NCBI GenBank assembly: GCA_024811115.1
Contig: JAKOGH010000040.1
Location: forward strand, 1 to 29,074
Direction of reading: 5' to 3'
DNA length: 29,074 bases
From: Terana coerulea
Taxonomy: Eukaryota; Basidiomycota; Agaricomycetes; Polyporales; Phanerochaetaceae
The position numbers and the translations under genes are program-made. The notes under the pieces were generated by a model, which was not told the origin of the DNA, searched no databases, and saw only the letters and a program-made list of their open reading frames with translations. Shown in pieces: positions 1 through 8,560 of the stretch; position 1 is the stretch's first letter; each line of letters begins with the position of its first letter.

Positions 1-1622
1 TGATGCGGGCGTTGAGCTCGTGATGCGAGCATCGAGCATACACTCGGCGTAGTTGAGGTCGGCCTGCTTGGTGTGACGGGCCTTCTCTGCGGCCTCATCC
101 TCGGTGGCGGTGGCAGCGAACTTCGCTCTCCTGGGGCGGTAGCCAGCTTGACAAGCTAGTGTCGTTCTCACTGGGTGTGTCGCGCTTCAGTGGGTCGACC
201 CTTGTTCGGGCAGCGTTAGCTTCCGCGATCCACTGCTGGCGGGCAAGCTTGCGGAGCTCTGCGGCCTCGCGGAGCTGGGCTTTGTGCAGAGTCTGGGATT
301 CATCGTTTTTTGTCGAGGGATTGCTAACAATTTTGTTAGCACGAAGAGATCATTTAGAGCGAACTCTGACAGTGTTCCAACTCACGAACGGAGTTTCACA
401 GGTTGCGGTGCTCAATATCCTGCATGGCGTCTACGCAATGAGCGTTGTGCTCGTTGGCGTTGATGACTTCCTCAAGGGTCCGGATGTGCTCCTGGGACCT
501 AACGACTCTGAGCTTCTCAGCAAGGGCTAGTGCCTTGCGAAGCGGAAACTAGTTGCCATTGGCGAGCCAAAGCTCGCGCTCTCCTTCGATGCGAGACTGA
601 ATCTTTTCGGCCTCGGACTTGGGGAGCGGCACATCAGAGGTGAAGTCGTTCACCACTAGGATGACCGGTGCGGCGATGTAGGAGTGACCGTGGTCAGCGT
701 CCTGGGCCTTGCCCTTGCCCTTGCCCGCGCGCTTGCCGGCGCTGGGTCTTCTTTCCCTTGCCGTTGCTGGCACTGTCCTGCTGCTGCTGCTGCCCGTTAG
801 GGCGCTGCTGCTGCTTGAACTGGGGATCCTTCCCCTTGTTCTTGACGGTGGTGACGCGTTTAGCCGACTCGGTCTGCTTGCACTGTCCACCGGAAAGCTT
901 TCGCTGTTCCCAAGCAGCAATGAGCTGCTGTCCGTAAACCTTGGGTTCAGGGGGCCCTAGAGGGGACAGGAGACAGTGACGTGTCGACCATCTTCTGGTT
1001 TAGCGTGGTAACGGTGGTGATGTGCTTACCGTACCCTGGTGTCTTCGATATGAAGAGTGTCAGGTGCATGTAATCGTCCACGGTAGCATGGACTGCATCT
1101 AGAGGGTTGATGTGGGCCTGGATCTTGGCGATCGCAGGTGCTGGGGACTGATCCTTGGGAGGCGAGTCTCCAGAAGTCCCCTGAAGTTGGCATAGGCTGT
1201 ATCCAGAGTGTTCTAGGTGTAGGTCGTCTGCAGGGTCTCATACAGGGCCTTGGCTGTCTTTTTGTTCTTTACCAACTGACCGATCTGGTAAGTCAGGTGA
1301 AGGCGGATGAAGCCCATGGCCCGGAGGTCGTCGTTGATCCAATCGTCGAGTTTGTCGACGGCCCTGGAGTGATTGTGCTCGTTGCCGGGCACTTTGCCCG
1401 AGACGGGAGCTCAGAGATGGCAGGGTTAGTACTATCAGCTGCGATTGCAGCATGACCTGGAAATGTCGGAATGGTGCGGACTAAAGTCAGTACCGTCGGC
1501 TGTGTCGTCGTGAGCTGACAAGCAATTCCCTGAGTGCCTAGGAATGACCTCAAGGTGTTGTTCCAGTGCTCCCAGTTGGTTTCGTTGAGGATGGGGACAA
1601 GCTTCTCGAGTGAGGAAGACAT
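1..1622 (-). pseudogene. Copia-type gag polyprotein, frameshifted, C-terminus outside window
   Basis: The start codon (1622-1620) opens a protein beginning MSSSLEKLVPILNETNWEHW, the usual 'substrate in a Trp-rich N-terminus' opening of Copia gag (DUF4219/UBN2 type). Recognisable gag segments continue in different frames: a helical part with INDDLRAMGFIRLHLTY and KKTAKALYETLQTTY (about 1390-1220), then VDDYMHLTLFISKTPGYG (about 1090-1030), then a Lys/Gln-rich basic segment with WEQRKLSGGQ (about 920-700), then an acidic and helical C-terminal part down to about position 20. The frame changes several times and in-frame stops occur, so gag cannot be translated intact. No CCHC zinc knuckle was identified. 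Plus-strand Leu-rich reading frames at 668-960 are antisense to the Gln/Lys-rich segment and are not genes. Confidence 0.72.
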
Positions 1623-1843
1623 TGTTTGGTTTTGTAGGGATAGAACTGTCAGTACAACGTACTGACATGGTTTTAGCCAAGAAGGGGCCCTAAAGGGCAC
1701 CCTCGTGCCTGCTCAGCTTGCCTGGTGCAGATGGTGCGCTGAAGAGCGCAACCGTCAGCGCACAATGGCAGCGAACAGGTACAGGCGAGTTTACCAATGA
1801 GCTAGTTGCTGCTGCCAGTGACAGCACAAGCAACCGCATTATT

Positions 1844-1856
1844 GGGGCTCATAACC
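1844..1856 (-). other. Primer-binding site for half-tRNA(iMet) priming
   Basis: Directly abutting the inner end of the LTR, the minus strand reads GGTTATGAGCCCC. Its complement, GGGCTCATAACC on the plus strand (1845-1856), is the anticodon stem-loop sequence of eukaryotic initiator methionine tRNA, CAU anticodon included. Drosophila copia and yeast Ty5 are known to prime from an internal tRNA(iMet) fragment cut in the anticodon loop rather than from the tRNA 3' end. The position, with zero spacing from the LTR, is what is seen; its use as a primer site is inferred from those elements. Confidence 0.7.
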
Positions 1857-2147
1857 TGTAGAAGTGCAGCGTATACAGCGGCGTACACTCCTACCGAGGC
1901 CTAGAGGAAGCTAGAATGGTTACTCACCTGATATGCTGGTTTGGATACATGTAAGTGGGTTGAGAGTTGTAAGAGTCTTATTATGTATAGCGCAGAGGAG
2001 GCCTTATATACAATACAGGGTGACTGTACTACAAACAGGCACAAATAGGTACCAGGACAATAGACAATAGGCATCGTCATAGTGGAACCTGGTAGAACCA
2101 TAGAGAAGATATGAGCAGAGCACTTACGGCGCCTATCTGACTCAACA
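1857..2147 (-). repeat. 5' LTR of Copia element
   Basis: This 291-bp LTR reads on the minus strand from TGTTGAGTCAGATAGG (2147) to CACTTCTACA (1857). It matches the solo LTR at 5504-5792 along its whole length, including a TATATAAG box (near 2010), CTCTTACAACTCTCAACCCA downstream of it, and a GTGAGTAA motif followed by TTCCTCTAG near the U5 end. The five bases outside the LTR (2148-2152, TCGAG) should be one target-site duplicate; the other lies outside the window. Confidence 0.85.
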
Positions 2148-2518
2148 TCGAGTTCTGCTGACAGAGGTCAAAGACCGGACCAAACCGGACCGCGGCCACT
2201 ATGTGGAAGACGGTGCTCATCTAATAGGAGATCACAGGTCTATAAGCAGAAGAAGGACATCGACGACAAGATCGTAGAGCTCTTTTGCCTGCATGGATAC
2301 ATTCTATGACATTGTAGATGGCCTGAACTGTCACATACCCAGGATTCTGAAAGCACGGGACCTATTCACATGCATCTCACAACAAACTGTGTAATGCTGC
2401 CTCTTTGTTCAGGAATCCTCTACTTCCAGCAGATGTACGTGCGCAAGTATTCTATCCACCATCGAGAAGTACTGAGGATTCCACAATTATTAGTCAAGAA
2501 ATATTTGAAGGCGGTAAC

Positions 2519-2876
2519 TAGTGATTGGCAAGGGTAAACCCTCTATGCTCGGAGGGCAACCCTTACCCTTACCCTCCAATACCCTTACCCTCATAAAGGG
2601 TAAGGGTTGAGGGCTACCCTTCAAACCCTTGCCAAAATAGGCTGAAAATAGTGCTTTAAGTGCCTTTCCCACTTACTTATAATGTTAGTCTTCTATTTGA
2701 GTGGCTTGCATTGGTATAGAAAGCACTTACAACACTTGCAGCCCTCTCTAGCAATATGCCTAGTGCTTGAATATAGACCCCTACCAGACAAGGGTTAACT
2801 TTCCTCAGCCCTTACCTGTACCCTCTGTACCCTTACCCTTAACCTCAGAGGGTTTGCAAACCCCTGCCTATTACTA
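2519..2876. mobile_element. hAT-type MITE in NLR copy 1
   Basis: This 358-bp non-autonomous element has imperfect terminal inverted repeats: left TAGTGATTGGCAAGGGT, right (reverse complement) TAGTAATAGGCAGGGGTTTG. It is flanked by an 8-bp target duplication with one change, GCGGTAAC (2511-2518) and GCGATAAC (2877-2884). The 8-bp duplication and the TAGNGATNGGC-type ends are characteristic of the hAT superfamily. CCCTTACCC and AAACCCTC motifs are repeated in both subterminal regions and resemble transposase-binding repeats. There is no coding capacity. NLR copy 2 at about 17222-17240 is the empty site. Confidence 0.82.
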
Positions 2877-3652
2877 GCGATAACGACCATGTGCAAGCAG
2901 ATCGACAAGTATATGGAAGTGTTCAGCAAGCTACGGCTGGAGTTCGACGGGTGAGTGGTGGCTGATACTGCAATAGTTGTGCAAGAGACGAGCCTTTGTG
3001 GTCATCCCGGGATAATGGGTACGATGGAGAATCTTGGTGAGCGATTGACATACTTATTGACATTCATCACATTGCATGCCCCCAAACCCGCTTTCGCCGT
3101 TTCCGTTTAATGCTTGTAATACTACCTGCATCTTGAAACATAATACTGTTTTTGCAAATGAGAAGCTCGAGCTCGGGAAGCGTTCATGGTGCAAACTGTG
3201 TTCGATTCTCCCCTGATGGCCATTGCATTGCAGCCGGCTATAGAGACACTACTATATGCCTCTGGGACACATCCTCATATGAGCAGATGTGGCGAGTGCT
3301 GCCTGGCCACACGCGAAGCAGTTTGGTGCATCACCTTTACCCGCGAACGGTCAGCCGCCTTGTCTTGGAATCGGCAAATGCTACAGTACGACTCTGGGAT
3401 CTGCATACTGGGGAGTGCTGGATGCTATCAGGGTGCTCGAGCTTGGTCCAATCAATTCATATCACGCCCTGGGATAGAGAGCATGTCATTTCTGGATCAG
3501 TGGATCACACCATACGGCAGTGGAAGATTACAAAGGTGCACTTCAGTCACTTCAAGACCTCTTTTGCACACCGGTTTCCTGCTACGATTTCTGTCAGAAC
3601 GCTGGCTTTGCTGGTTACAAAGATCAGCGTCGGTCAACTGAGCATTTGGAAC

Positions 3653-4255
3653 TAGTGATGTGCCGGCCCGGCCCGGCCTGAAAGCTGCGGCTTCGGCCCG
3701 GCTTGTAGGGCTGACAGCCCAACCCAGACGTGAGCCGGGCTTTGAGCCGTGACTATGGCCTGGCTCTGGCTTTGCACGGCCCAAGCCACGGCTTCGTACT
3801 TGCAAGATGGCAAACATTTAACGCTACCAAGGAAGTTCTCGTAGGCATAGTAAGTGATACAGTCATCATATTGAGTGATTAAACACTCACTGAACGTAGA
3901 GATGCACGCCAATTGCCCGTCCCGAGATGGCCCTACATGCATCAGTTGCGTTAGTGCCTAACACGTCGAACATAGCGGCGTGCCCATTGGCGCCAATATA
4001 CTGTGCAAACGTGAGTTTTTACTCCCTTGTGATAAACTATAGCTCACCTGGTCTGGTATGCAGCCGTAATATTGTGACACAGTACCCTCTGTGCACCTAC
4101 TGCGGCCGCGGCCTGACGGCCTGGTAAGGCCCGGCTTTCACTCAAGCCGGATTTTGAGGCCCTATTGAGCCGTTGCTCAAAGCCCGGCTTGGCCCGGCTT
4201 GAGGCAGCTCGGCTTTGACGGCTTGACGGCCTGAGGCTGGGCCATCACATCACTA
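3653..4255. mobile_element. hAT-type non-autonomous element in WD40 region of NLR copy 1
   Basis: This 603-bp element begins TAGTGATGTGCCGGCCCGGC and ends GGCCATCACATCACTA, giving the inverted repeat TAGTGATGTG. The 8-bp duplications are TTTGGAAC (3645-3652) and TTTGGGAC (4256-4263). The empty site in copy 2 reads GCATTTGGGACAGC (20654-20667). Both subterminal zones are very rich in GGCCCGGC, GGCTTGA and CGGCCTGA repeats, while the centre (about 3820-4080) is AT-richer. No transposase is encoded. The 8-bp duplication and terminal sequence place it in the hAT superfamily. Confidence 0.88.
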
Positions 4256-4840
4256 TTTGGGACAGCACAAGTGCCATGGTGACCCGCACATCACATGAGA
4301 ACCATACATCCCCTATTGCACATCTCCAACTTTCTCCCGATGGGTCAATGATCATTACGGGATCCTCAGATGGCACAGTGCGATTCTGGAAGATGGCATC
4401 CCTCGATCTCTTCAGCAACTTCCCTTCGGTACATCCAGACACTGTGGTTGCCGTGGCATTTTCGACAGATGGCGAACATGCGTGGTCGGCCTCGGCTGGT
4501 GTACTGAAGCAGTGGTTGCTCACTGAAGACTCGGCTCTGCTTCAGTCAAGTATCCCAGTTGCCGTTGAAGACTATGGTGAGGTATTTTGTGCAAGTTTTG
4601 CGCCTGACTGCTCAGTCCTTGCGTTGCGGGAACCAACAACGGACATGTGCTGCTGCTGAAATCACTGACTGGCGACATAATCTGGGCAACTTGGACAGAG
4701 CACTACGAATACACCTCTTCTGTCTCTTTCGCATCAGACGGCTTGTGGCTATGCTCTGGCTCCAGCTATAAGACCATTTGTCTTTGGGACAGCCAGACAG
4801 AGGAGCGTCTCGGTGAACCGCTGCAAGGGCATGCCGATTA

Positions 4841-4989
4841 CTGTACTTTACTGACCAAAGTAGTGATCATAGGTCACACCCATTTTCAGTCGACCTTGCC
4901 AATGATTTTCTTTCGATTTATGGCAATTTTGGGGATTCGTCGGCGAAAATGATTTTAGGCGCTTCGACGCTTTGGTCGTTAAAGTACAG
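4841..4989. mobile_element. Tc1/mariner-type MITE in NLR copy 1
   Basis: This 149-bp element is flanked by TA (4839-4840 and 4990-4991). Its terminal inverted repeats are about 20 bp: left CTGTACTTTACTGACCAAAG, right (reverse complement) CTGTACTTTAACGACCAAAG. Removing it together with one TA restores an open WD40 blade reading HADYVRSVAFSPDG, of the same length as the matching stretch in copy 2 (about 21228-21255). TA duplication and inverted ends are the Tc1/mariner signature. It has no coding capacity. Confidence 0.85.
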
Positions 4990-5503
4990 TATGTCAGATC
5001 AGTTGCATTCTCTCCTGATGGCGCGTGTCTCACCTCTGGCTCCAAATGATGAGACAGTCCAAGTTTGGAATGTCAACACGCAGCAACAAGTGCAGCGGCT
5101 GAATATTGGGCAATAGCCGACATTCATCAGCTTCTCCCCGGGATGGCAACAAAATTGCAATACTCACTGAGCCCGGCTTGGTCCAACTTTGGGCTGTTTC
5201 ACATGCAGATCTGTTAAGAGGTAAGTCGAGTAGCTCCCTTTCTCAATTAAATTTGTTATTTACAACATCTCTCTCGAGGACCAGCCATGAGGAGGATTCT
5301 GACACCGTACTATTCTCTCATAACCCAGACCATGCTCTGCCCTGGGAAGGTGATATTTTCCCACTGGCTGACAGAGCCTCTGATACAACGGCAATGCAGA
5401 GCAATAGGGGCACTGGTATCAGTTGGGGAGCGCTCAAGATTGGGATTTGGAGAGAGGTACTCTGGGTGGTGCTTAGGACCTAACAGAGAGTGCCTTTTCT
5501 GGA

Positions 5504-5792
5504 TGTTGAGTCAGATAGACGCCGTAAGCGCTCTGCTCATATCTTCTCTATTGTTCTACCAGGTTCCACTATGACGATGCCTATTGTCTATTGTCCTGAT
5601 ACCTATTTGTGTCTGTTTGTAGTACAGCCACCCTGTATTGTATATAAGGCAGCCCTTTGGCGCCATACTCGAATAAAACTCTTACAACTCTCAACCCACT
5701 ATCGTGTGTATCAACCAAAATACAGGTGAGTAATCATTCTAGCTTCCTCTAGACCTCGGTAGGAGCGCCGCTGTATGCGCTGCACTTCTACA
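5504..5792 (+). mobile_element. Solo LTR of the Copia family
   Basis: This 289-bp LTR (TGTTGAGTCAG...CACTTCTACA) lies between perfect 5-bp target duplications CTGGA (5499-5503 and 5793-5797). It has no internal region, so it arose by recombination between the two LTRs of a former full element. It contains TATATAAG (about 5640-5650) and the same U5 sequence as the LTR at 1857-2147. NLR copy 2 keeps the empty site TTTTCTGGATCCCGAAGG (about 21735-21750). The insertion splits the conserved C-terminal tail of the NLR. Confidence 0.93.
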
Positions 5793-5948
5793 CTGGATCC
5801 CGAAGGAGTACCGCAACCGAGTCGTGAAGCCTGGGCTGAAGCAGATCATTGGCACGCCGCCCATTGAGCTCGACCTCAGTCGCTTTGTTCATGGCGCAAA
5901 CTGGGTGCAGTGGTGGTCCGATGAGCCAGTACAATGCTTCGACTCGTA

Positions 5949-6570
5949 GCTTTGATGTTCAGGCCACTGCTCATTCTACACCTATCCATCATACACCTAC
6001 CTCGCCATCCTTGTCCCTCAGATTTCTCGGCCTGCATCCGTTCTGCCATGCCATCGATTTCTTTCCAAACTGGTCCACTGTTGTTGCTAAATAGTATCTA
6101 CAACACTACAAGATGTACCTGCGCTTCATACCAGTACCTCGTACGCTCTCATTGCCATTATCCCATTATAAATGACCCAGTCCTTGAATTGCGAAAAAAG
6201 TACAGTAGCTTGAAGAGCGGGCTGGAGACACAGCTTCATCCAGTGATATCCAAGCGGCTACAAGTAGACGTGCGTGAGGTACACCTTCGGACACGTGAAC
6301 TCAAGCGCTATGGCCGACACGAAGCGTCCGTGAGCGACGTTACTTAACCGGGGTCGACGCTGGCCACGTGTTCCCCATCAACGCCACAAAGGTGTCGCCC
6401 TCCCACCCAGCAATCACTTCCAGCCAATATTTGTCTCAACTAACCGTAACTCTGAATTGCTCGTGTACATGAAGCTATTTTACTACAAAATATCAAAGGT
6501 CAAATAACTGGCTACAACAGCCTCTGGAGGCAACTCCACAATCCACGCCTGGCCTAGCAGCCTCGCTCAC
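5949..6570 (+). repeat. Duplicated 3' flank of NLR copy 1
   Basis: The homology between the two NLR loci continues past the stop codon. 5949-6050 (GGCCACTGCTCATTC, CATCATACACCTACCTCGCC) matches 21894-22000, and about 6365-6570 (CATCAACGCCACAAAGG, GTCGCCCTCCCAC) matches about 22345-22545. The middle part is poorly alignable. The duplication therefore included downstream DNA, not only the gene. Copy 2 has a block of about 25 bases near 22384-22408 that is absent here. No gene is seen in this flank. Confidence 0.75.
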
Positions 6571-6799
6571 GCCCGCCGTGCTCGTTCGCTGATGTAGTGC
6601 GTGACCGGTCTCCGGCTGGCCACTGCCTGCACTGTTCGCCCTCCATCGCAGAGCGCGCTGCTGCCGCCATCGTGGGGGATTTCCTCGGTTTACTGCCTTC
6701 GGTACTGGTACCTAGGGGCGAGTGCGTGGTATCGGGGACACACGGTTTGTTTCATGCGGTGGGGCGGTCAGCGCATCAGCGCGCGGCTCATCAAGGAAA

Positions 6800-8560
6800 A
6801 TTAGCAAGGCTACACAGTGCTACGTAGCCTCCATAGAAATAGTAGCCCAGTAGACAAGTCCCCTTTACGTAGTGCTGGGTAGCTGCCACTCTAAGCTCTG
6901 TAGCACAATGTAGCAAAGCCGTAGCGGCCGTAGCAGTCAGGTAGTACTCGCGATTTCACTCTGCAAAACGGCATTTGCATTATTACGTGCACAAGATACC
7001 TGTGATCAACAATATATATTACAGAAATAGATACATGGCACTAGTCTACATATACCTGTTATAACAGAACAGGACTACAAATCATGCTACACAGATGCAA
7101 GGAATGAGTGGCCAGGCAAGTATCTCAGTTCATGCATATGATCTGCGGCATATGGTAGGTTAGCATTTGATAAGTAGTGTGGGATAGGTCAACTTACGGG
7201 GCACTCTTCCCGGACCCATGCTCGACATCTCCTTACCAGCCATACCTACCCTAACGTACTGGGGCGTGCTGCAACAGCACTGTGAGGCATGAGTAAAACT
7301 GAGTTGCTTGTTTGCATACCTCTGACATATTATATGGACAACGGCTGACGGCGGCGGCGAGCGCAGTGGGTGTTGGGGGCGGCAGTCGTCGTCGACACGC
7401 TTCGGCACTTCGCGGGGCCCATGGTTGGCGCCCTCGTTGGCGGTGGTGGGTACAGATTCGTCTTCACCGTTCGGCGTCACTCGCGTCCTCCTCTTTGCTG
7501 CCTACAAACCGCGCAATCTGGCTTCCAGGTTGTACTGCTGCCTGATCATCGGATAGGGATTCTTCGCAGCAGGAAATTACAGCCTACCGAATGAATCTGC
7601 TGGATAGGCAAGGGCCGTAGGCTAGGTCGGAGCATTGCGTCATGTCGAAGCTGACAAAAAGCCGAGGTGCATGCTGGCAGCGGGTGTAGCAGATGATGGG
7701 GGAGGAGAGAAAGTGAAGGAAAGCCTCGGGGGAAAAAATCATCAAACGCGTGCGTCATCTGTTGAGCGCCTGTACTTCAGGGCGGGCATTTCAGAACTTG
7801 AGCACTCGAAGGCAAGTCTGCCTCACCTGCGCACTCCTCTGTCTTGGCCGAGCATTCCACCCGCCCCCGTCGAGTTGCTGCCGAGCACGTAGTCCACCCA
7901 CTCGAGGTTGTCGGACTCACCTGCGGTGCCCAGCCGCGCGCCGTACACGGCAGCCACCAAGCGTCCGGAGAGCGCGTCCCGTCGGGGTGCTCCTCGTCGT
8001 CGTCTCCGAGCTGGAGCGCCCCTCGGCGTCGATCACGGCGCTCTTCGCTGTCGACTTGGCGAGCAGGATGTTCTCCGCCCGTATTCTCTTCTGCAGCTCG
8101 CCCTTCCAGTCTATCTCCGCCGTAGCCTTGCATTGTGGGTGCTTGACCGCGTGCCGTGGGTCGTCGAATGGGTAAGATAAGAACGAGGCTCGCCAGACGA
8201 CCTGGTCGTCCCTGCTGTAGACGATATCGTGTAGATGCCGGCACGTCCGGCCGAAACATGGGCAAGATCCTTGGGTTCAGAGATGAAGAATGGGGCTGAG
8301 GTGAAGGCAGAGGAATTTGAATGCACGTCTTTATTATGCCAATGTATACCAGTATCATTGCTACATTAGATCATGTTGAGACTAGAAACATCCATCGTTC
8401 TTCAGAAAGCATTAATATACATTAACCTATGCTGCAGCCAGTACATGTTGCTACGCACTTCAGTAATGCAGCTACACAGCACTACGGAGATCTACGGCGC
8501 CATGCGCCATCACTACAAACGCTACAAACGCCGGTGTAGAATGCCCGGAACTACGGACAT
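6800..8560. mobile_element. Possible non-autonomous element with GTAGC/GCTAC subterminal inverted repeats
   Basis: The left end (about 6803-6945) carries many GTAGC/CTACGTAG motifs. The right end (about 8440-8545) carries them inverted as GCTAC/CTACGG. The clearest pair is CGTAGTGCTGGGTAGCTGC (about 6871-6889) against the reverse complement of the right end, CGTAGTGCTGTGTAGCTGC (about 8469-8487), and the similarity continues for about 20 more bases. Exact termini and a target duplication were not found. A hAT-like CATCACTA occurs at about 8507-8514. The interior holds an F-box-like gene fragment. This could equally be two separate elements of one family in opposite orientation. Confidence 0.35.
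7827..8245 (-). pseudogene. F-box-like protein fragment
   Basis: On the minus strand a segment reads CRHLHDIVYSRDDQVVWRAS, followed by FLSYPFDDPRHAVKHPQC, a basic helical stretch EIDWKGELQKRI and, after a frameshift near 8000, ALSGRLVAAVYGARLG and DNLEWVDYVLGSNSTG. A GTGAGG splice donor follows at 7826. The 'WRxxFLxxFDDPR...DWKxELQRR' pattern is like the region after the F-box in an Agaricomycete F-box family as I remember it; this was not tested by search. There is no F-box proper and no start or stop in a sensible place. Further minus-strand intron-like junctions at about 7315-7275 and 7195-7140 suggest more exons of the same decayed gene. Confidence in coding origin is moderate, in the family low. 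Confidence 0.4.

Larger units (their letters stand above)
1..2147 (-). mobile_element. Partial Ty1/Copia LTR retrotransposon (5' half, truncated by window edge)
   Basis: On the minus strand the order is 5' LTR (2147-1857), primer-binding site (1856-1844), untranslated leader (about 1843-1623) and decayed gag (1622 to the left edge). No protease, integrase or reverse transcriptase lies inside the window; these and the 3' LTR would be to the left of position 1. A solo LTR of the same family sits at 5504-5792 in the opposite orientation and fixes the LTR termini (TGTTGA...CTTCTACA). The assignment to Copia rests on the gag type, the short LTR of about 290 bp and the half-tRNA primer site. The gag frame is broken, so this copy is not expected to move by itself. 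Confidence 0.8.
2232..5948 (+). pseudogene. NLR copy 1: C2-NACHT-WD40 pseudogene, NACHT deleted, four transposon insertions
   Basis: This is a degenerate paralogue of the gene at 15896-21893. 2232-2510 matches the helical exons (copy 2 16956-17230). 2885-3172 matches the next exon, its intron and the first bases of the NACHT exon. At an AGCT shared by both ends (3170-3173) the sequence jumps to the WD40 region (copy 2 about 19843), so the whole NACHT domain is missing. WD40 blades continue through 3652, 4256-4840, 4990-5222, then an intron (about 5221-5282) and the C-terminal tail to a TAG at 5946-5948. Insertions at 2519-2876, 3653-4255, 4841-4989 and 5504-5792 interrupt it. Other lesions include an in-frame TAA where copy 2 has GAA (ECCIVIQEY segment), several indels and widespread CpG loss. 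The 5' C2 exons are absent; the Copia LTR lies just upstream. Scattered WD40 reading frames here are pieces of this one pseudogene. Confidence 0.9.

Noticed and set aside
668..960. Plus-strand Leu/Cys-rich reading frames that look like membrane proteins
   Set aside because: They are antisense to the Gln/Lys-rich part of the Copia gag.
2519..2876. CCCTTACCC-rich sequence as an internal telomere array
   Set aside because: The unit is CCCTTA, irregular, present in inverted orientation at both ends, and enclosed by hAT-type ends with an 8-bp duplication.
4276..4659. A separate short WD40 gene
   Set aside because: It is a fragment of NLR copy 1 left open between transposon insertions.
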